A model generated the notes under the pieces. That model was not told where the DNA came from. It saw only the letters and a list, made by a program, of their open reading frames with translations, and ran no database searches. This document shows, piece after piece, positions 60,330-64,000 of a stretch of 64,000 nt of DNA. The DNA lies in assembly GCF_900091555.1 (NCBI RefSeq), contig NZ_FMCX01000001.1, forward strand, positions 1,054,001 through 1,118,000, written 5' to 3'. The DNA is from Micromonospora mirobrigensis. Its GTDB lineage: Bacteria > Actinomycetota > Actinomycetes > Mycobacteriales > Micromonosporaceae. Both the position numbers and the translations under genes were made by a program. Within the stretch, counting starts at the first letter, position 1, and the number at the start of each line of letters is the position of its first letter.

Positions 60330-60354
60330 CGCCCCAGGCGACGCGGAGGTGCAC

Positions 60355-61254
60355 GTGCCGGCGCTGGACGACGAACCGGGCCTGACCCGGACCATGTGGA
60401 CCCACTTCGAGCCGGTCCACGCGGTGACCTACTTCCACCCGCGCGCCCGCGCCGCCTACGAGGCGGTCGGGTTGCGCGGCTACTGGCGGGGCTACTTCGC
60501 CGGTCGGGCCGCCCCGCTGGGGGCGGTCCCGGCCGCGCCGGTGGTCGCCGCCTTCTTCAGCTTCGCCCCCGGCATGGTGGCCCGGGCGCTGCCCTCGGTG
60601 TGGCGGCTGGCCACCCCGGAGGAGACCCTGCGGGCCCGGCTCACCGGCGCGGTGCAGGCGCTCGCCGAGTTCACCTACGAGCTGCCCGAGTCGCACCTGG
60701 TGGAGGCGGCGGAGCTGCTGGAGGAGGCGGCCGGGCGGGTGGAGCCGGCCGGCCGGGTGCTGGGCGCGGTCAACGCCGCGCTGCCCCGGGGCGAATATCC
60801 GCTGGCCCGGCTCTGGCAGGCGGCCACCACCCTGCGCGAGCACCGGGGTGACGGGCACGTCGCGGCGCTGGTCGCCACCGGGCTGGACCCGGCCGAGGTG
60901 GTCGCCTGGCGGTGCCGGGTGGACCAGTACCGCGAGTTCCACCAGCCGGCCCGCGGCTGGACCGACGAGGAGTGGGCCGTCGCCGAGGATCGGCTGGTCG
61001 ACCGGGGCTGGCTGACCGCCGACCACCGCCCGACCGAGCATGCGACGGCGACGTTCCGGGCCGTCGAGGAGGCCACCGACCGGGCGGCGGCCGGGCCGTG
61101 GCGGGCGCTGGGCGCCGAGCGTACGCACCGGCTGCGTGAGCTGCTCGAACCGATCGCCACCCGGTGCCGGACGATCATCCCGGCGCGGGCGCCGATCGGC
61201 CTGCCCGCGCAGCGCGGCGCCGCCGACGCGGACGCGCCGGCCCGGGCCCGCTGA
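60355..61254 (+). CDS. SCO6745/SalK-like helical protein
   Basis: About 299 residues, all-helical, matching the actinobacterial family named after Streptomyces SCO6745: RTMWTHFEPVHAVTYFHPRA, GYWRGYFAGRAAPLG, AVAFF-like VVAAFFSFAPGMVARALPSV and WTDEEWAVAEDRLVDRGWLT, the last looking like a winged-helix. The GTG at 60355 is preferred for its GGAGG site; GTG 60325 is possible. Role unknown, some relatives occur in lantibiotic (SalK) clusters. Confidence 0.8.
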   Translation: MPALDDEPGLTRTMWTHFEPVHAVTYFHPRARAAYEAVGLRGYWRGYFAGRAAPLGAVPAAPVVAAFFSFAPGMVARALPSVWRLATPEETLRARLTGAVQALAEFTYELPESHLVEAAELLEEAAGRVEPAGRVLGAVNAALPRGEYPLARLWQAATTLREHRGDGHVAALVATGLDPAEVVAWRCRVDQYREFHQPARGWTDEEWAVAEDRLVDRGWLTADHRPTEHATATFRAVEEATDRAAAGPWRALGAERTHRLRELLEPIATRCRTIIPARAPIGLPAQRGAADADAPARAR

Positions 61255-61292
61255 CCGGGCGTCCGCCCGCCCGGTCCGGCAGGATGGGGTAC

Positions 61293-61946
61293 GTGACGGA
61301 TGCGGTGATCTTCGACCTGGACGGCGTGATCGTGGACTCCGAGCCGGTCTGGGAGCAGGTGCGGCGGGCGTACGTGGCCGCGCACGGGGGCACCTGGCAG
61401 CCGGACACCCAACGTCGGCTGATGGGGATGAGCACCGGCGAGTGGGCCGCGTACCTCAGCGGTGAGCTGGGCGTGGACCGCAGCGCCGAGCAGGTCGCCA
61501 AAGAGGTGGTCACCGAGATGTCCCGCCGGTACGCCGACCACGTACCCCTGATCGACGACGCCGACCGGGTGGTGCGCGCGCTGGCCGCGCGCTGGCCGCT
61601 GGGGCTGGCCAGCTCGTCGCCGACCCGGCTGATCGCGGCGGCGCTGACCGCGACGGGCCTGGCCGACGCGTTCGGGGCGACCCTGTCGACCGAGGAGACG
61701 GCGCGCGGCAAGCCGGCCCCGGACGTCTACCTGGACGTGGCGACCCGGCTGGAGGTGGACCCGGGGCGCTGCGTCGCCGTCGAGGACTCCTCCAACGGGG
61801 TCCGCTCGGCCGCGGCGGCGGGGATGCGGGTGGTGGCGGTGCCGCACGGCGCGTACCCGCTGGACCCGGACGCGGCGGCGCTGGCCGCCGTGGTGCTGCC
61901 CTCGATCGACGCGCTCACCCCGGAGCTGGTGCAGCGCCTCGGCTGA
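61293..61946 (+). CDS. HAD-IA phosphatase, beta-phosphoglucomutase-like
   Basis: A 217-residue HAD protein: nucleophile DAVIFDLDGVIVDSEPVWE, motif II LGLASSSPTRLIAAAL, lysine in ARGKPAPDVYLDVA, motif IV VAVEDSSNGVRSAAAAG. GTG 61293 has GGGG at suitable distance; ATG 61284 is possible. Probably dephosphorylates or isomerises a sugar phosphate. Followed after 28 bases by a TipAS-like gene. Confidence 0.9.
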   Translation: MTDAVIFDLDGVIVDSEPVWEQVRRAYVAAHGGTWQPDTQRRLMGMSTGEWAAYLSGELGVDRSAEQVAKEVVTEMSRRYADHVPLIDDADRVVRALAARWPLGLASSSPTRLIAAALTATGLADAFGATLSTEETARGKPAPDVYLDVATRLEVDPGRCVAVEDSSNGVRSAAAAGMRVVAVPHGAYPLDPDAAALAAVVLPSIDALTPELVQRLG

Positions 61947-61974
61947 GTCGTGCCGGCCGGAGGCCGTCCGGTCG

Positions 61975-62232
61975 GTGCAGGACGAGTGGCCGGAGCTCAT
62001 CGCGAAGGTACGCGCCGAGCAGGAGGCGGGCACCGACCCCGCCGACCCGAGGGTGCGGGCGCTGGCCCGCCGCTGGATGGAGCTGCTGGCCGCGTTCCAC
62101 GGCGGGGATCCGGGGCTGCGCGACTCGCTCTACCGGATGCAGGCGGAGAACAGCGTCGAGATCAGCCAGCGGTACGCCGGCCCGAGCCCGGAGCTGATCG
62201 CGTACGTGAAGGCGGCGAACGCGGCCGGCTGA
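61975..62232 (+). CDS. Stand-alone TipAS-like (MerR effector) domain
   Basis: An 85-residue helical protein: WPELIAKVRAEQEAGTDPAD, PRVRALARRWMELLAAFHGG and DPGLRDSLYRMQAENSVEIS. This matches the C-terminal drug-recognition (TipAS) part of MerR-family regulators such as TipAL, but the DNA-binding half is absent. It is either a naturally short TipAS-like form, as TipA itself can be expressed, or a relic of a larger regulator. GTG 61975. No MerR HTH is encoded upstream. Confidence 0.72.
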   Translation: MQDEWPELIAKVRAEQEAGTDPADPRVRALARRWMELLAAFHGGDPGLRDSLYRMQAENSVEISQRYAGPSPELIAYVKAANAAG

Positions 62233-62308
62233 CCGCTCAGCCGGTCGCCCGCAGCCGGTCCGCCACCCCTCGCTGCGCCGGCGGGGTCCGTGCATGCCGT
62301 CGTCGCGC

Positions 62309-62448
62309 CTTTCGATCTGATGACACAAACGACTCACCGTGCCGGGTGCCCCGCGGCGGAGCAGGCAGATCGATGTTGACGGTGCGCATCGGCTGTGGCC
62401 GGAGGTGGTGATCGCGAGGCTGAGTCGTCTGTGCCATCAGGTCGGTAG
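62309..62448. repeat. Inverted pair of the 29-base CTGATG element, pair 3
   Basis: Left copy 62309-62337 (+), core CTGATGACACAAACGACTCA; right copy 62420-62448 opposite, core CTGATGGCACAGACGACTCA. Both share the CRCA variant in the middle, suggesting the arms are evolving together. The enclosed 82 bases are gene-free. Confidence 0.8.
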
Positions 62449-62573
62449 CGTCCACAGGGGTCATCCGACGACCACTCCGGCAACGGGTGAGTCCCGGGTC
62501 AGATCGAGCGGCTGCGGCTGGAGCGGGGCAGCCGGCGTCGCTCCGGCCGGGACGGATGCGGAACGGGTGTGGC

Positions 62574-62640
62574 CGGGCCGGGCCTGGCCGCGCCGGGCGT
62601 GGTCGGGCCGGGCGTGGTCGGGCCGGGCCTGGCCGCGCCG
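62574..62640. repeat. GC-rich tandem repeat array
   Basis: A 22-base unit (starting CGGGCCGGGCCTGGCC) is at 62574-62595 and 62619-62640; between and overlapping them GGGCGTGGTCGGGCC is repeated twice head to tail (62595-62609, 62610-62624). Low-complexity, no coding potential. Confidence 0.75.
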
Positions 62641-62814
62641 GCTTCGGGCGCGACCTTTGGCTGTGGTGCCGGCCGCGTCGCCGCAATGTCCCGCATGGTC
62701 CGCCTCCCGACGCCGACTACCCGGTTGTACGGTTTCCGGGGCGGCCCGGATCGGAATGATCACCGATCCGGCGGGTAGGGCAGGGCCCCGGGCATCGAGG
62801 TGAGGAGACCGGCG

Positions 62815-63828
62815 ATGAAGGCGATCGTGTACGAGCGCACCGGCGACCCGACGGTGCTCGAACTGGTCGACAAGCCGGTGCCGGAGCCCGGGCCGGGTGA
62901 GTTGCTGGTACGGGTGGCCGTGTCGGGGGTGAACCCGACGGACTGGAAGGCCCGCCGGCAGTGGGCGTTGCCGGCCGGCTGGCAGACGCCCGGTCAGGAC
63001 GGCGCGGGCGTGGTCGAGGCGGTCGGCGGCGGGGTGGACCGGGAGTGGATCGGCGAGCGGGTCTGGCTGTGGGAGGTCGCGTGGCAGCGTCCGTGGGGCA
63101 CGGCGGCGGAGTACACGCTGGTGCCGGTGCGGCACGCCGTGCGGCTGGGTGACGCCTCGTTCGACCTGGGCGCCTGCCTGGGCATCCCGTTCCTGACCGC
63201 GCACCGCTGCCTCACGGCCGGTGAGTTCATGCCGGACAAGCTGCACGCGGGTGCCCTGTCGGACCACACGGTGCTGGTGCAGGGCGGGGCGGGCGCGGTG
63301 GGCAACGCGGCGATCCAGCTGGCCCGCTGGGCGGACGCGTGTGTGATCGCCACGGTGAGCAGCCCGGAGAAGGCGCAGCTGGCCGCGGCGGCCGGCGCGT
63401 CGTTCGTGGTCAACTACCGCGAGCAGGACGTGGTCGAGGAGGTCCGCAAGATCGCGCCCGACGGGGTGCACACGATCGTCGAGGTCTCCGCCGCCCGCAA
63501 CGCCGCCGCCGACGCCCAGCTGCTGCGCACCGGCGGCGCGGTCTGCGTGTACGCCGACGACGGCGGTGACGAGGTCACCATCCCGATCCGGTCGATGATG
63601 GTGCCGAACGCCCGCTGGCAGTTCGTGCTGGTCTACACCGAGCCGAAGGTGGCCAAGGCGCAGGGCGTCGAGGACGTGGCCGCCGCGGTCGCCCAGGGCG
63701 CGGTCCGGGTCGGTGAGGAGGCCGGCCTGCCGCTGCACCACCACGGGTTGTCCTCCGCGCGGGCCGCCCACGAGGCGGTGGAGAACTCGGTGGTCGGCAA
63801 GGTACTGATCACGACGAGTGACGCCTGA
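62815..63828 (+). CDS. NADPH:quinone reductase-like zinc-free MDR enzyme
   Basis: A 337-residue quinone oxidoreductase: MKAIVYERTGDPTVLELVDK, GVNPTDWKARRQWALP, GQDGAGVVEAVGGGVD and the nucleotide-binding VLVQGGAGAVGNAAIQLARW. It lacks the catalytic zinc ligands, as expected for QorA/zeta-crystallin types. ATG 62815 follows GAGGAGAC. Two palindromes lie after the stop. Role in detoxifying quinones is inferred from the family. Confidence 0.92.
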   Translation: MKAIVYERTGDPTVLELVDKPVPEPGPGELLVRVAVSGVNPTDWKARRQWALPAGWQTPGQDGAGVVEAVGGGVDREWIGERVWLWEVAWQRPWGTAAEYTLVPVRHAVRLGDASFDLGACLGIPFLTAHRCLTAGEFMPDKLHAGALSDHTVLVQGGAGAVGNAAIQLARWADACVIATVSSPEKAQLAAAAGASFVVNYREQDVVEEVRKIAPDGVHTIVEVSAARNAAADAQLLRTGGAVCVYADDGGDEVTIPIRSMMVPNARWQFVLVYTEPKVAKAQGVEDVAAAVAQGAVRVGEEAGLPLHHHGLSSARAAHEAVENSVVGKVLITTSDA

Positions 63829-63843
63829 CCAGGGCGTACGCAA

Positions 63844-63885
63844 GCGAATTTCGCAGTCACCGGGACAGAGGCGAACAAGTTTCGC
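63844..63885. promoter_or_regulatory. Two GCGAA...TTCGC palindromes
   Basis: GCGAATTTCGC (63844-63854) and GCGAACAAGTTTCGC (63871-63885) share the same GCGAA/TTCGC arms with spacers of 1 and 5 bases. They could be operator sites for a regulator of the adjacent quinone reductase gene or a gene beyond the window, or a minor stem-loop. Confidence 0.4.
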
Positions 63886-63940
63886 AAGAATGACCGTGCG
63901 GGGCGCACCGTGCCGAACCGGGCACGGACCCCCCAGAAGC

Positions 63941-63977
63941 GGGCGGCCCCGGCGCGGTGCGAACGCCGGGGCCGCCC
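63941..63977. terminator. Strong hairpin near the window end
   Basis: GGGCGGCCCCGGCG (63941-63954) pairs perfectly with 63964-63977, a 14-bp stem with a 9-base loop. Probably the terminator of a gene entering from beyond 64000 on the reverse strand, or of the quinone reductase. Confidence 0.75.
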
Positions 63978-64000
63978 CTGGGGGGGATGTCTCAGGAGTA

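Larger units (their letters stand above)
62233..62814. other. Gene-free region with inverted pair 3 and GC-rich tandem repeats
   Basis: No supported gene over about 580 bases. It holds the third 29-base inverted pair (62309-62448) and an imperfect tandem array (62574-62640). The stretch before 62815 contains the promoter region of the quinone reductase; no clear -35/-10 found. Confidence 0.6.

Noticed and set aside
62461..63843. Reverse frame of 460 codons opposite the quinone reductase
   Set aside because: His/Arg/Asp-rich shadow of a well-supported gene.

Overview
The window is very GC-rich actinobacterial chromosome, most likely from Micromonospora or a close relative in the Micromonosporaceae. 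This is an inference from three things: family content (SepH, DUF3027, DUF2530, TIGR03089, an actinobacterial-type SerC, mycothiol-dependent isomerase-like proteins, the futalosine menaquinone genes mqnB and mqnD); heavy use of GTG starts and 4-base start/stop overlaps; and an interspersed GGGGCCCC/TTAAC repeat that I associate with this group. No rRNA, tRNA, CRISPR array or transposase gene was found.

Layout. 1-9 kb: disaccharide phosphorolysis (GH65 plus a beta-phosphoglucomutase-like enzyme), a sugar-importer type ATPase, a wall-polymer glycosyl/glycerophosphotransferase and L-serine deaminase. 9-22 kb: core metabolism and cell biology (acyl-CoA dehydrogenase, PdxH, a type II citrate synthase, SerC, SepH, aldo/keto reductase, ThpR). 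22-32 kb: a MarR-controlled exporter, a purine permease, an MFS-mqnB pair, an HTH-acetyltransferase fusion, mqnD and a cold-shock protein. 32-37 kb: a helicase-associated protein followed by an XPB-type helicase. 37-44 kb: an accessory stretch with an orphan HicB, a DUF3800 protein, a native-looking ECF41 sigma factor/carboxymuconolactone decarboxylase pair, and then a lower-GC island holding a 914-residue protein kinase fused to a membrane-spanning KAP NTPase, with a tiny GntR regulator and a DivIVA-like pair beyond it. 44-54 kb: hydrolases, a secreted M43 metalloprotease, an oxidoreductase with a divergent MmyB-type regulator, and a secreted multidomain sialidase. 54-58 kb: a compact non-homologous end-joining locus (polymerase, ligase, Ku). 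58-64 kb: small oxidoreductases, a secreted FKBP isomerase, a HAD phosphatase, a stand-alone TipAS-like domain and a quinone reductase.

Three observations stand out. First, the kinase-KAP protein is AT-richer than everything around it and uses rare TTA codons; it is the best candidate here for an undescribed, possibly defensive, system. Second, a 29-base sequence with core CTGATGRCGYARACGAYTCA occurs seven times, six of them as three inverted pairs enclosing 80-265 bases without genes. This looks like a family of short non-autonomous elements or structured intergenic repeats; one unpaired copy lies just past the end of the kinase-KAP gene. Third, the ECF41 locus carries two divergent promoter candidates with the same -35/-10 spacing, matching the published ECF41 motif.
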